From: Asticcacaulis sp.
GTDB taxonomy: Bacteria > Pseudomonadota > Alphaproteobacteria > Caulobacterales > Caulobacteraceae
DNA: 64,000 nt
Reading direction: 5' to 3'
NCBI GenBank assembly: GCA_024707255.1
Contig: JANQAC010000001.1
Location: forward strand, 1,798,001 to 1,862,000
The position numbers and the translations under genes are program-made. Below, one piece after another: positions 45,126 through 55,473 of the stretch (position 1 is its first letter; each line of letters begins with the position of its first letter). Below the pieces are notes generated by a model. That model was given only the letters and a program-made list of their open reading frames with translations, did no database searches and was not told where the DNA came from.

Positions 45126-46369
45126 GAGGATAACTTCGGTGCGGATTTCATCGGCCCTACGCCTTCGGGGACGGGCACGCCGGAATCGGTATAGTTGCTG
45201 TTGATGGTCAGGACAGGATTTTGTCTTAAGGTCAGGGTCTTGGCGACGATGACGCTCCAGGCGGAATCCTGCGCCACATTGCCCGGCGTATCGACAACCA
45301 GGTTGGCGTTGGGAATATAGATGGTGCCGAGCAACTGGCTGACATTGCCCGAGGCGATGCTGAAGGTGCCGAAATTGTCGCGCGAGGTGGCGATGAGGAA
45401 GCCGGCATTGGGGCCGCTCTTGCGCGCCGTCAGACGCACCGTGGCGTTCTTCGAGAAGTTGAACACATTGCCGACCCCGAAAACCAGCGACACATCGTCG
45501 CCACGCAGGGTGGAGTTGTCGGTCATGATCAGAGGGGCCAGGAAATAGTGATCGCCGGGCTGTAAAAAGAGTGTGCCATTGCCGATGACGGTGATCGGCA
45601 GGCAGTGCAGGCCGGGCGGCAGGCTCATGGTGCCGGAACCGAGCTGGATGGGTAGCAGGGGGCCTTTGAGCAGGTTGCACGGCGTCTTGCTGCCCAGGTC
45701 CATGGCGGCAAACGGATCATCTATGGGCAGGGCGCCGGAATGGCCGGCCGGCTCCACCGGACCGGAGACAGAGCCCACCGCCTGGGCGGCCTCGGCCTGG
45801 ATTAGGGCGCTGCTGGCCACCCTGATATCGGCATTGGCGTGAACGGCGCAGCCGGTGGCGCGGATGCGCGCCTGGCCCTGCACCTGAATGCCGCCGCTCT
45901 TCGCCGTTTGCAGGATGCACAGGGGTACGCGCTGCACATTTTCAGCCGTGGCGGTGGCGGCCAGGGCCTGATCGCCGAAATTCATGAAGCCTATCAGCGG
46001 CTTGTGTTCGGCGGTTCCGGTGACCGTCACCGTACCGGCGCGCATGTCGACCGTTGCGGTGAAGGCGGGCGTCGTGGTCTTGCCGCCGGTGCCGCTGGTT
46101 TCGATCGATTGCCGAGCGACGGTTATGGCCGTCTGTATGACCTGGGTGGAACCGACCGTGGCAACCGCAAGCTGCCCCGCGCCGGCCAGGGCGCCGGTAT
46201 CGGCGGCCGTCTGAAGGCCGGAGCGGGCGCTGGTCATGTCGGTGATCTCAATCACGCCGGTCACGGCCATCACCACGGGCACGGCCGAAAGGGCCGCGAT
46301 GACACTGACATTGCCGCCGATTTGCCGGCAGGCCCAGGTCAGACAGGTTTGAAGTTTCAGCCGGCCCAT
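45122..46369 (-). CDS. TadG-like secreted/pilus-associated protein
   Basis: 415 residues, AAGGAC before ATG 46369. The N-terminal hydrophobic segment (GGNVSVIAALSAVPVVMAVT) and following TDMTSARSGLQTAADTGALAG match the Tad/Flp pilus TadE-TadG N-terminal domain. The remainder is beta-rich and Gly/Ser/Asn-rich (about 150-400), with repeats such as GNGTLFLQPGDHYFL and SGNVSQLLGTIYIPNANLVV, like the right-handed beta proteins that follow Tad domains. No other tad or flp genes are present. Confidence 0.8.
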   Translation of the reverse strand: MGRLKLQTCLTWACRQIGGNVSVIAALSAVPVVMAVTGVIEITDMTSARSGLQTAADTGALAGAGQLAVATVGSTQVIQTAITVARQSIETSGTGGKTTTPAFTATVDMRAGTVTVTGTAEHKPLIGFMNFGDQALAATATAENVQRVPLCILQTAKSGGIQVQGQARIRATGCAVHANADIRVASSALIQAEAAQAVGSVSGPVEPAGHSGALPIDDPFAAMDLGSKTPCNLLKGPLLPIQLGSGTMSLPPGLHCLPITVIGNGTLFLQPGDHYFLAPLIMTDNSTLRGDDVSLVFGVGNVFNFSKNATVRLTARKSGPNAGFLIATSRDNFGTFSIASGNVSQLLGTIYIPNANLVVDTPGNVAQDSAWSVIVAKTLTLRQNPVLTINSNYTDSGVPVPEGVGPMKSAPKLSS

Positions 46370-46517
46370 GGATTTGTCCTTAGCCTAGACCATGGCAGTG
46401 AGATTTTAAGATTTGCTTATTAGACTTGGTTACGACGCAATGTAGATAAGACTACCGCAGGGGTTGAGCGCGCTTAAGCTCGTTTCGTTTTATGTATAGA
46501 GGGTGAATAAACGCGCA

Positions 46518-49500
46518 ATGCCGGCAGATATCCAAAACAGTCGCAGTAAATCCTCTATTTCCACACGTTTAAACTGGCTGGTTATTGGATCGGTGCTGTT
46601 TTCCACCCTGCCGGTTGCCGGTCTGTTTGTCGTCCGCGAAACCACGCGCCAGGCCGAATCACGCTGGTCGGTGATGAAGACCGCGGCCGATGTCCTGGCC
46701 TCAAGCGCGGAAGACGCGGTCGCGGTCAATGACCGCAGCCGCGCCTATACAGCCCTGCGCGCCGTTACGCGCACGCCCGGCATCACCTATGCCCGCGTCG
46801 AGGCACATGATGGCTCGGCCCTGGCCGAAATGGGCGCCGGCGCCCGCCTGAAAAGCGACGTCACGCTTGATGCTGAAAATCGCCATCCCGATATCATGGC
46901 CCTGGTCTCTACACGCACCATCGAGGTTCATGCCCCGGTGATGAGCAGCGGCCACCAGATCGGACAGGTGGTCGTGGTCCACAAATCGGAGGATTTTGCC
47001 CGCACCCTGTTGCAGGCGCTGGCGGGGATTTTCGGACTGGCGACCATCGCCCTGGGCCTGGCGCTTTTCGTGGCGCGCCGCCTGCAAAAAGCGATGATCC
47101 GTCCCCTGACCGATTTGACCGGCTCCATCGAGGCCATCACCCGGCAGGGCGATTTTACCCGCCGGGTCGAGACGAAAAGCCGGGATGAACTGGGTGTTCT
47201 GGTCAATGGCTTCAATACCATGATCGACGCCATCCGGGTGCGCGACAAAAAGCTGGAAGCCCACCTGATCGGGCTGGAGCAGGAGGTCGAGGACCGCACA
47301 GCCGATTATCTGAAGGCGCGTGACGAGGCCCTTTCCGCCAATGCCGCCAAGTCCGATTTCCTCGCCACCATGAGCCACGAAATCCGTACGCCGATGAACG
47401 GTGTCATGGTCATGGCCGAACTGCTGGCCGCCGAAAGCCTGCCGGCGCGCGCCAAACGCCATGCCCGCACCATCGCCAGATCGGGCCGGTCACTGCTGGC
47501 GGTGATCAATGACATACTCGATTTTTCCAAGATCGAGGCCGGCAAGCTGGAGGTCGAAATCTGCGAGGTCGATATCCTTGATTGCGTCGATGACACCCTG
47601 GCCCTGTTTCAGGCGAAGGCGCGCGAAAAAGGCATCGAACTGGTGGCACACGCTCATCCGGAAGCGCCGCGCCTGGTGCCGGCCGATCCGGTCCGGCTGG
47701 GGCAGGTGGTATCGAACCTCGTTTCCAATGCCCTGAAATTTACCGAAAAAGGCCATGTGCTGGTGTCCATTGAGCCTGATAAAAAGCCCGGTTTCTGGCG
47801 CCTTGTGGTCAGGGATACCGGTATCGGCATTGCGCGCGACAAGCTGGGCGCGATCTTCTCCGCCTTCACCCAGGAAGACCAGACGACGACGCGGCGCTTC
47901 GGCGGCACCGGCCTGGGGCTGAGCATCTCCAAACGACTGGTCGAGGCCATGGGCGGCGCCATCGCCGTGACCAGCGAGCAGGGAAAAGGCACGCAGTTTC
48001 ATGTGCGGATGCCGGCGCTGGACTATGCGTCACCCTGCGCGCCGCCGGTGATTCATGACCTGGTGCGGCCGGTCGTCAATGTCCATATCCGCGGCGATGT
48101 CGAAAACGAAGTCCTGGCCGAGCGGCTGAAAGAGGCGAATATCCGCTTCGGTCCGGACAGGCCGCGTCTGGTCCTGGCGGATGCCGCCAGCCGCGATCAC
48201 CTGGATGTCAAACCGGAAACCCTGGTTCTGCTGGCCTATCCTGATGATGCCGATGCCGAACAGTGGGTGCGCGATGGCCGCGCCGCCGCTGTGCTTTCGC
48301 GGCCCCTGCGCCACCGCGATATCGATACCCTGATCGAACGCCTGCGCGATGGCGGCGATTTCGTGCTTTATGATACCGATGCTGATCCCGAAGGCGTCGA
48401 TACCGCCTGGCCGCAGGCGCGCGTTTTGGTGGTCGATGACGGCGAGGTCAACCGCGAAGTCGCCATCGAGGCGCTGGCTCGCTTCGGCATTGCCGCGTCT
48501 GTTGCGGCCGATGGTGCCGATGCCCTGGAAAAGATGCAGGAGCAAGATTTCGACCTCGTGCTGATGGATGGTTCCATGCCGGTGATGGATGGTTTCGAGG
48601 CGACTCGGCAGTGGAGACTCCAGGAGGTAGACACGCATCTGCCGATTGTCGCCCTGACCGCCCATGTGGTTGGCCATGCCGCCCAGGCGTGGAAGGACGC
48701 CGGCATGGACGACGTGCTGCACAAGCCCTTCACCCTGCGCGATATGGCCGGCATATTGCGCACACACCTGCGGGAAGACCTGCGCACAGCCGCCCTGCCG
48801 CGCGTGGCCGAAATCGAGGTGCCGGCGCCCGTCCTGCCGGACGCGGATGGTGATCTGTTCGACACAGCGGTGATCACCGGACTGGTCGCAGGGTTGCACA
48901 ATGGCCGGGGTGATTTCGTCCGCCGCGTCGTCGGGCTCTATCGCAGCCATGCGCCAGAAGCGGTGGCCACTGTGCAGGCCGCCCATACCGAGGGCGACGA
49001 AGACCGCCTGGCGCGCGCCGCCCACGCGCTGAAATCGATGAGCCTTAACATCGGCGCCAAAACCGTGGCCGGCGTGGCGGCGGGTATCGAACGCGCCATT
49101 CGGGTCGAGCACCGTGCCATCGCTTCCGATGAAATTGCCATGGCCGCGACCTGGGTGGAACGCACGCTCGCCGGACTGGAGCAGATGATCGGCGATGAGC
49201 CGGCCACGCCGGAAAACCCAAAAGCCGCTGCGAAACCCAAAAAGAAAAAAAGCCGCGCCGGTGGCGGCCGTGAAGACGGACCCGGAGGCCGCCACTGGTC
49301 CGCGAGATCGAGGCCGATATCGAGGCGGGCGCCTTCGAGATGGAATACCAGCCGATCTATGACCGGACCGGCGCTGAAGTCGTCAGCGCCGAGGCCCTGA
49401 TGCGCTGGCGCCGCGGCGACCGCGCGCCCATCGGTCCGGCGGTGTTTATTCCGGTGGCCGAGCGTTCGGGCCTGATCACGCGGCTTGGCACCTTTGCCCG

Positions 49501-50062
49501 TAAGCGCGTGCTGGAAACTACCGCCGATTGGAATATCCCCGTGGCGATCAATGTATCGCCGATCGAACTCGACAAGCCGGGCTTCGTGGCCGGGGTGCGC
49601 GCCCTGCTCGACGAGACCAGTTTCGATCCGAAGCGCCTGGTGCTGGAAGTGACAGAAACCGCCTTCCTCGGTGATCCCGACCGCGTGCGGCAGTTATTCA
49701 ACGACCTGCGCAGCCTTGGCATCAAGCTGGCGCTCGATGATTTCGGCGTCGGCTATTCGTCGCTGACGGCGCTCCATCGTTTCCCGTTCGACAAGATCAA
49801 GATCGACAGGGAATTCGTCATGGCGCTTGATGGCGAACCGCGCGCGGCCCTGGAGGCCCTGGCGATCATCCAGGCGGTCACCGGCATCGGTCGTGCCTTC
49901 GGAATGCGTGTGACGGCGGAAGGCATCGAGACCACCAGCCAGCACAGCCACCTGAAGGCGGCGGGTGTCCATACCATGCAGGGTTATCTGTTCGGCAAGG
50001 CCATGCCGGCGGAGACATTTGGACGGCTGATCAACACATCGCCCGTGCTGAAACGGGTCTGA
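46518..50062 (+). CDS. Hybrid histidine kinase-HPt-EAL protein (frameshifts at 49245-49251 and about 49292)
   Basis: The kinase frame (to 49400) and EAL frame (from 49340) are joined by a short stretch in the third frame (AAPVAAVKTDPEAA, 49252-49293), so two single-base insertions, one in a run of seven A, separate them. Order: membrane sensor with HAMP (about 180-250), H-box [16 protein letters not shown] (His287), ATPase domain ([19 protein letters not shown]), a degenerate receiver, a true receiver (LVLMDGSMPVMDG), an HPt domain (RAAHALKSMSLNIGA) and an EAL domain. The EAL has EALMRW, NVSPIEL, EVTETAF, DDFGVGYSS, KIDREF and AEGIET, so active cyclic-di-GMP phosphodiesterase residues. A GTG at 46503 is an alternative start. 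Confidence 0.85.
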
Positions 50063-50090
50063 CGTTTTTAGCTGGATTTCTTATTTTATT

Positions 50091-50120
50091 CCCGCAAAAG
50101 AGTACCGGTGCTTTTGCGGG
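50091..50120 (+). promoter_or_regulatory. Hairpin overlapping the ribosome site of the TonB receptor gene
   Basis: CCCGCAAAAG (50091-50100) pairs perfectly with CTTTTGCGGG (50111-50120) around a ten-base loop. The 3' arm overlaps the SD GGGAG that serves the GTG at 50130. No T-run follows, so it is a poor terminator and could instead occlude the ribosome site. Confidence 0.55.
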
Positions 50121-50129
50121 AGATGGATA

Positions 50130-52163
50130 GTGGCGGTTCGATATCTGGGGGTGAGCCTGCTGGCAATGGTGGCGGTGTCGGCCCATGCGGAGCCGCCGAC
50201 CGAAGTCATCGTCCAAGGGCAGCGTTTCGCCCCCTATAGCGGGGACGCCGTCTTCAGCCGTGTTGATCTCGATGCCGATGACATCAAGCAGGGCGCCTCG
50301 CTTGACCAGGTTCTGAAACAATCGGCACAGGCATCCCTGTTCCGCCGTTCCTCCAGCCTGACCGCCAACCCGACCGTGCAGGGCATGAGCCTGCGCGCCA
50401 TCGCGCCTTCCGGCGCCGGCCGGGCGCTGGTGACGCTCGACGGCATTCCACAGAATGATCCCTTTGGCGGCTGGGTCATCTGGGCCGGCATTCCTTCGGA
50501 AGGATTGGCCAGCGCCCATGTGGTGCGCGGCGCCGGCGGCGGCGCCTATGGCGCAGGGGCGCTGACCGGCGTTGTCGATCTGTCGCTTACGCCGCCGCAG
50601 GCTTTGCGGCCCTATGTCGAGGCGAGTGTCGATGACCAGGGCGGTGGCGCGCTTCAGGCCGGTTTCGCCATGGGGCAGCATGTCGGCGTCCATCTCACCG
50701 ATCAGGCGCTCGAAGGCGATGTGCCGGTACGCGGCAGCCAGCGTGGCGCTGCAGATGTGGCCACCCATGGCCGCGACCGCAGCCTGTTGCTCAATGGTCA
50801 GTGGGCAGTGGCCGAGGGCGAGCTGTCACTGCTGGCCGGGGGCTATGACAGTGTGCGCGAGACCGGGCTGAAGGGGGCAACGGCGCGATCGAAAGGTGAT
50901 CAGCTCAGCCTGGCCTGGACGCGCCAGCCGACCGATGAGGCGCTCGGTTATCGCCTGCAAATCTGGCACAGGGACTCAAACCTCGCCAATCGGTCAGTGT
51001 CGGTCCTGCCGGGCCGCAGCGGCACCTCACTGGCCAATGACCAGGTCAAGACGCCGGCCACCGGCAACGGCTTCAACGCCGCCATACGCCGCCAGACCTC
51101 CCACTCCGAATGGGAAATCGGCATCGATGCCCGTACCGGCGAAGGCGAGTCGCGTGAATATTACCGCTATATGTCCGGCGCGGCGACGCGCTATCGCGTT
51201 GCCGGCGGCGAGAATACACTGGCGGGAATCTATATGCTGGGCACATACGCCATCGACCGCTGGACCCTGACCGGTGCGGTGCGCATCGATGAATGGAAGA
51301 CCTCCGGCGCCCATCGTTTCGAGCGCGACCTGACCACGGGCTTGCCGGTGCTCGATCTGGATCTGCCGTCGAAGCAACAGACGGTCGGTTCCGGTCGGCT
51401 GGGAGTGGCCTATCAGGTCACGCCTGCAAATGCCCTGCGCGCGGCTATCTACAGCGGCTTCCGCCCGCCCAGCCTGAACGAACTCTATCGGCCATTTCGC
51501 GTTGGCAATGATGTCACAGAGGCCAATGCCGATCTCAAGCCGGAAACCCTGACCGGGGCGGAAATCGGCTGGCGGCGCACCGGTCAGCGCCTGCATTTTG
51601 ATGCGGGTATCTTCTCCAATGTGGTCAGCGATCCGATCACCAATGTCACGCTCGGTATCGGGCCAGGCACCTTCCCGATAGCCGGGTTCATCCCCGCTGG
51701 CGGCGCCTACCGCCAGCGCCGGAATGTCGGTGAAATCCGCGCCTATGGGCTGGAAGCGCAGGCGCAGTATACGGTCAGCGATGCCCTGGCGCTGAATGCC
51801 GCGCTCACGGTCACCCATGCCCGCGTCGGCCAGACGAACGTTACAGTCAACGGCAAACGGCCCGCCCAGGCACCGGCATACAGCGCCTCCATCGGTGCCG
51901 AAGGGCAGATGGCGCAGATCGGCTGGCGTGCCGACTGGCTGTTCGAGGGGCAAAGCTTCGAGGACGATCTCAACGCCCTGCCGCTGAAAGCCTACAGCAA
52001 GTTAAATCTGGCGCTCGACTATCCGTTTACCCCTCAGGTCAGCCTGGGCCTGCGCGTTGATAATGCGCTTGATGCGGCGATCCAGATTCAGCGCAGCAAT
52101 GACGGCACGGTCAGTTTCGACAGCAGCCGGATGGTCACGCTGAACCTGACGTATCGGCGTTAA
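50130..52163 (+). CDS. TonB-dependent outer-membrane receptor
   Basis: 677 residues from GTG 50130 (GGGAG upstream). Signal peptide ends at AHAEPP. A plug domain (about 25-150) contains QGMSLRAIAPSGAGRALVTL DGIPQNDPFGG and VRGAGGGAYGAGALTGVVDL; a 22-strand barrel follows. The protein ends in an aromatic-poor terminal strand (RMVTLNLTYRR). No TonB box is clear. CirA/BtuB-like in size. Ligand unknown; neighbours (EAL kinase, sugar isomerase) give no firm hint. Its stop overlaps that of the convergent isomerase gene by four bases. Confidence 0.9.
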   Translation: MAVRYLGVSLLAMVAVSAHAEPPTEVIVQGQRFAPYSGDAVFSRVDLDADDIKQGASLDQVLKQSAQASLFRRSSSLTANPTVQGMSLRAIAPSGAGRALVTLDGIPQNDPFGGWVIWAGIPSEGLASAHVVRGAGGGAYGAGALTGVVDLSLTPPQALRPYVEASVDDQGGGALQAGFAMGQHVGVHLTDQALEGDVPVRGSQRGAADVATHGRDRSLLLNGQWAVAEGELSLLAGGYDSVRETGLKGATARSKGDQLSLAWTRQPTDEALGYRLQIWHRDSNLANRSVSVLPGRSGTSLANDQVKTPATGNGFNAAIRRQTSHSEWEIGIDARTGEGESREYYRYMSGAATRYRVAGGENTLAGIYMLGTYAIDRWTLTGAVRIDEWKTSGAHRFERDLTTGLPVLDLDLPSKQQTVGSGRLGVAYQVTPANALRAAIYSGFRPPSLNELYRPFRVGNDVTEANADLKPETLTGAEIGWRRTGQRLHFDAGIFSNVVSDPITNVTLGIGPGTFPIAGFIPAGGAYRQRRNVGEIRAYGLEAQAQYTVSDALALNAALTVTHARVGQTNVTVNGKRPAQAPAYSASIGAEGQMAQIGWRADWLFEGQSFEDDLNALPLKAYSKLNLALDYPFTPQVSLGLRVDNALDAAIQIQRSNDGTVSFDSSRMVTLNLTYRR

Positions 52164-53092
52164 AGCGTGGCGATATAGGCGCGGCTTTCCTTGAGCGACT
52201 CGATCACCGGCTTGAGATAGGGCGGTTCCTGCTCGATGAAGTAGTTCTTCACGCCCAGTTCCCGCGCGGCGGCGAAGACCGGCTTCCAGTCAATCATGCC
52301 CTTGCCGATTTCGGTCGAACGGAAGCCGGCCGGGATAGTGGCATCCTTGATCATGTCCTTGACGTGCAGCAGGTCGAGGCGGTCGGCATATTTCTTCATC
52401 ATGGCCACCGGATCGGCGCCGGCCACCGCTACCCAGCCGAGGTCGAGTTCGGCGCGCAATTGATCGGCCGGGGCGGCGGCCATCAGGATATCGTAACCGG
52501 TGTGGCCATTGCCGAGATCGGTGAATTCCATCGGGTGATTATGCCAGGCGAGTTTCAGGCCGGCCTTGTTGATGGCCGGCGCTATGGCTGCCAGGTGTTC
52601 GGCATTCATTTTCCACGCATCCAGAGTCATGGCCTTGATCATGCCGGTGATCCAGTCAGTGCCAGCGGGCAGGGGCGCGGGTGTCTTCGGTGACGAACAG
52701 ACCAGCCATTCGGCGCCAAGCGCCAGGGCCTCGGCTATTTCCTTGTCGAGATTGTCGATCAGCTTTGGCATGTTGGAATGGGCGCTGCGGATTTTCAGCC
52801 CCGCCGCCTCGATCAGCGCCTTGTATTCGGCGGCGGTCTTGCCTTGCGTGCCGGCCGTCTCGACCACATCGTAACCGGCGTCTTTCAAGGCCTTGAGCGT
52901 GCCGGGGATGTCCTTCGCCAGTTCGGCATTGACGGTATAGAGCTGGACCCCGACCGGCCAGGTTTCCAGAACGCTTTTGGCCTTGGCTTCAGGTGCAGGC
53001 GTCTGTGCGGGTTTGCAGCCGGCGAGCGCGGCCATGCCGAGCGCACCAGCGCCGAACAGCGTATGACGGCGCGAGGGAATAAAATTCATCAT
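52160..53092 (-). CDS. Sugar phosphate isomerase/epimerase-like lipoprotein
   Basis: 310 residues from ATG 53092 (GGAAGATATC upstream; the longer frame from 53356 is dropped). The start combines a twin-arginine motif (PSRRHTLFGAGALGMAA) with a lipobox (LAGC). The barrel has VGVQLYTVNAELAKD, LAWHNHPMEF, RAELDLGWVAVAGADP, LLHVKDM and FIEQEPP, parallel to the Tat-exported homologue at 4722. Metal ligands His, Asp, His and Glu are in place. Periplasmic keto-sugar or inositol conversion is inferred. Confidence 0.87.
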   Translation of the reverse strand: MMNFIPSRRHTLFGAGALGMAALAGCKPAQTPAPEAKAKSVLETWPVGVQLYTVNAELAKDIPGTLKALKDAGYDVVETAGTQGKTAAEYKALIEAAGLKIRSAHSNMPKLIDNLDKEIAEALALGAEWLVCSSPKTPAPLPAGTDWITGMIKAMTLDAWKMNAEHLAAIAPAINKAGLKLAWHNHPMEFTDLGNGHTGYDILMAAAPADQLRAELDLGWVAVAGADPVAMMKKYADRLDLLHVKDMIKDATIPAGFRSTEIGKGMIDWKPVFAAARELGVKNYFIEQEPPYLKPVIESLKESRAYIATL

Positions 53093-53230
53093 GATATCTT
53101 CCAGCCTGTAAAAAGCACGGTCTGCGCCGCGATCACCGGCAGATAAGCACGAATTGTAATCGAATACAATCGCCGCGCTTGCGGCGTGCCCTTGTGGATT
53201 GTTTCTGGAACATATATAGAACTTGTGATC

Positions 53231-55406
53231 ATGCCCCGCGAATTCATCACTCTGCCACCGCTCTATTACCGCGATCATTTCCGCGAAATGATCGGCTTTA
53301 TCACATCCGTCTACGGCACAATGCTGGGCGCGGAAGAGCAGGCTTTCATCGCGCATTTCGAGTCGCTCGATGAGTGGGCGCAGTGCCTCTATATCCGCAT
53401 GAGCAACCGCAAGAAGGCGGTCTTTTTCGCCGCGTGACCTGGCCTATCAGGAGATCGGCGACCTGTGGGGCGGGCTCGATCAGTTGCGTGCACACGGTTT
53501 TATCCGTGAAATCGACGCGCGCGACTATCGCGCCTGCCTGGACGACCGGCCGAAGCCGGACCTGATCGACCTGGCGCGCACTCACCAACTTGAGGTGAAG
53601 AGCGGCTGGAGCAAGCCGAAACTGGTCGGCTTCCTGCATGAACACCTGCCGTATGAACGCTTCTCCGCCGGTTTTCTGCGCTCGGATCATTTCGTGCCGG
53701 AACACAAGGAGACGCTGGGTTTCCTGCTCTATCTCTATTTCGGCAAACTCAGCGACAACATGACAAGCTTTGCCCTGCGTGACCTGGGTGTGGTGTCGGT
53801 GAAGGCGCGTGACAGTTACCAGGCGCGGTTCGAGACTCTGGAAGAGGCGCGGGCCGGGTATTTCTACACGCGGCAGCTCCGTGCCCTGAAGGACGGGGCT
53901 GATTTTCGCGGGCTGGCCGAAACGCTTGACGACTGGCCGATACCCCTGGTGGAACCCGCGGTCGGCCTGCGCGATACCCTGCTGCACCAGATCGGCCTGG
54001 CGTTTGAGAAGCAGAGGGATACTGCGGCGGCGTTGGCCGTCTATGCCCGGTCCGGCGCTTTCGAAAGTCACGAGCGCAGTGTGCGCCTGCTGTATAATAT
54101 CGGTGCGGCCGAAGAGGCGAAGGGCCGGCTGGAAGCCATGCTGGAAAGCCCGGCGCATGACGAGGAATATATCTTCGCCAGCGATTTCTATGCCCGCAAG
54201 TTCGGTCAGCAGCGCACAGGCGTCTACACGCAATTGCTGCGTTCGGTGGAAACGATCGAGGTCGATGAGCTTTATCGCGGCGACGCTGAATTCGCCGCCA
54301 TGCAGGTCTATGCCCGGCAGGGCTGGACGGCGCATCACACCGAAAACGGTCTGTGGCCGGTGCTGTTCGGGCTTATCTTCTGGGAGGAGCTGTTCGGCAG
54401 CGGCGCCGGATTTGCCTCCGAATTCGATCACCGCCCGCAAAGCCTGAAGGACAAGACCTTCCATATGCGCTTTGCCAGTGAGATCGCGGAAAAACTGGCG
54501 CGCGTGCGGTCCGGCACGGCGCTGAAAATGCTGCGCGAAACGATCCGGCAAAGACAGGGCGAACCCAATGGCCTGTTTTACTGGTTTGATGGCCTGGAGG
54601 CGTTGGTCACCTCGTTTTTGACCGCGGCACCACCCGAAGCCGTGGCGGCATTGCTGCAAAAAATGGCCGAAGATTTCCATGCCCTGCGCGATGGTTTCCC
54701 CGATCTGGTGCTGATGCGTGATGAACAGGTGCGCTTTGTCGAGATCAAGGGCGAAGGCGACCAAATTCGTCGTCATCAGTTGGCGCGGCTGAATTTGCTG
54801 CGCAGCATAGGCTTTGAGGCCGATATCTGCCGCGTGGCCTACCGCACCGATCCGGACCAGCTGTATGTCGTGGTCGATGTTGAAACCACCGGCGGGCGGC
54901 CGCCGAATGACCGGGTCACCGAAATCGGCGCGGTCAAGGTCAGGAATGGTGACATTATCGGCGAGTGGTCGTCCCTGATCAACCCGGAAAAGCGCATACC
55001 CCATTTCATCACCCAACTGACGGGGATCAGCAACGAGATGGTGCGCGATGCGCCGAAATTCGCCGATATCGCCGATGACTTCGCCGGTTTTATCGAGGGC
55101 GCCATTTTTGTGGCGCATAATGCGACATTCGATCATGGATTCATCGCCAGCGAGTTCCGCCGGATCGAACGACGCTTCCGTCACCCGAAGCTGTGTACCT
55201 GCGCGGCGATGCGCAAACACTATCCTGGCCAGGCGTCCTATGGCCTGGCAAACCTGTGCCGCGCCTTCGATATCGAGCTGCTAAACCACCACAGGGCGCT
55301 GGCCGATGCGCGGGCGGCGGCGGCCCTGCTGAACCTGGTGAACGAAAAGCGGTTGAAAATGCACCTGCCAGAGGCCAAAAATCGCAAAAATATCACAGTA
55401 GACTAA
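53231..55406 (+). CDS. FAN1-like VRR-NUC nuclease fused to a DnaQ-type exonuclease (frameshift at 53423-53427)
   Basis: The frame from 53231 stops at 53437, while the rest runs in the next frame to 55406. Removing one T from TTTTT (53423-53427) joins them through AVFSPRDLAYQEIGDL into about 724 residues. Order: FAN1 N-terminal region (YYRDHFREMIGFI; QCLYIRMSNRKK), SAP-like segment (LIDLARTHQLEVKSGWSKPK), TPR-like helices, VRR-NUC near 485-540 (FPDLVLMRDEQ, VEIKGEGD, RRHQ), then a DEDDh exonuclease near 545-715 (VVDVETTGG, HNATFDHGF, HRALADARAA). FAN1 nucleases incise branched and cross-linked DNA; the fused 3'-5' exonuclease would trim the product (inference). Confidence 0.87.
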
Positions 55407-55473
55407 AAATACTGATCCACTCTGGCGTCAGATCCTTATAAACAGGCACTATAGTGCCGGCTTTGGAGGGAAG

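Noticed and set aside
49245..49251. Programmed ribosomal frameshift signal at A7
   Set aside because: A second, non-slippery shift follows within 50 bp and other genes show similar breaks, so a technical cause is more likely; kept only as an alternative.
50063..50129. Cobalamin or other metabolite riboswitch ahead of the TonB receptor
   Set aside because: The gap is only 67 bp and holds one simple hairpin, too little for a known riboswitch.
53346..55220. 624-codon minus-strand open frame
   Set aside because: Antisense shadow of the FAN1-like gene.
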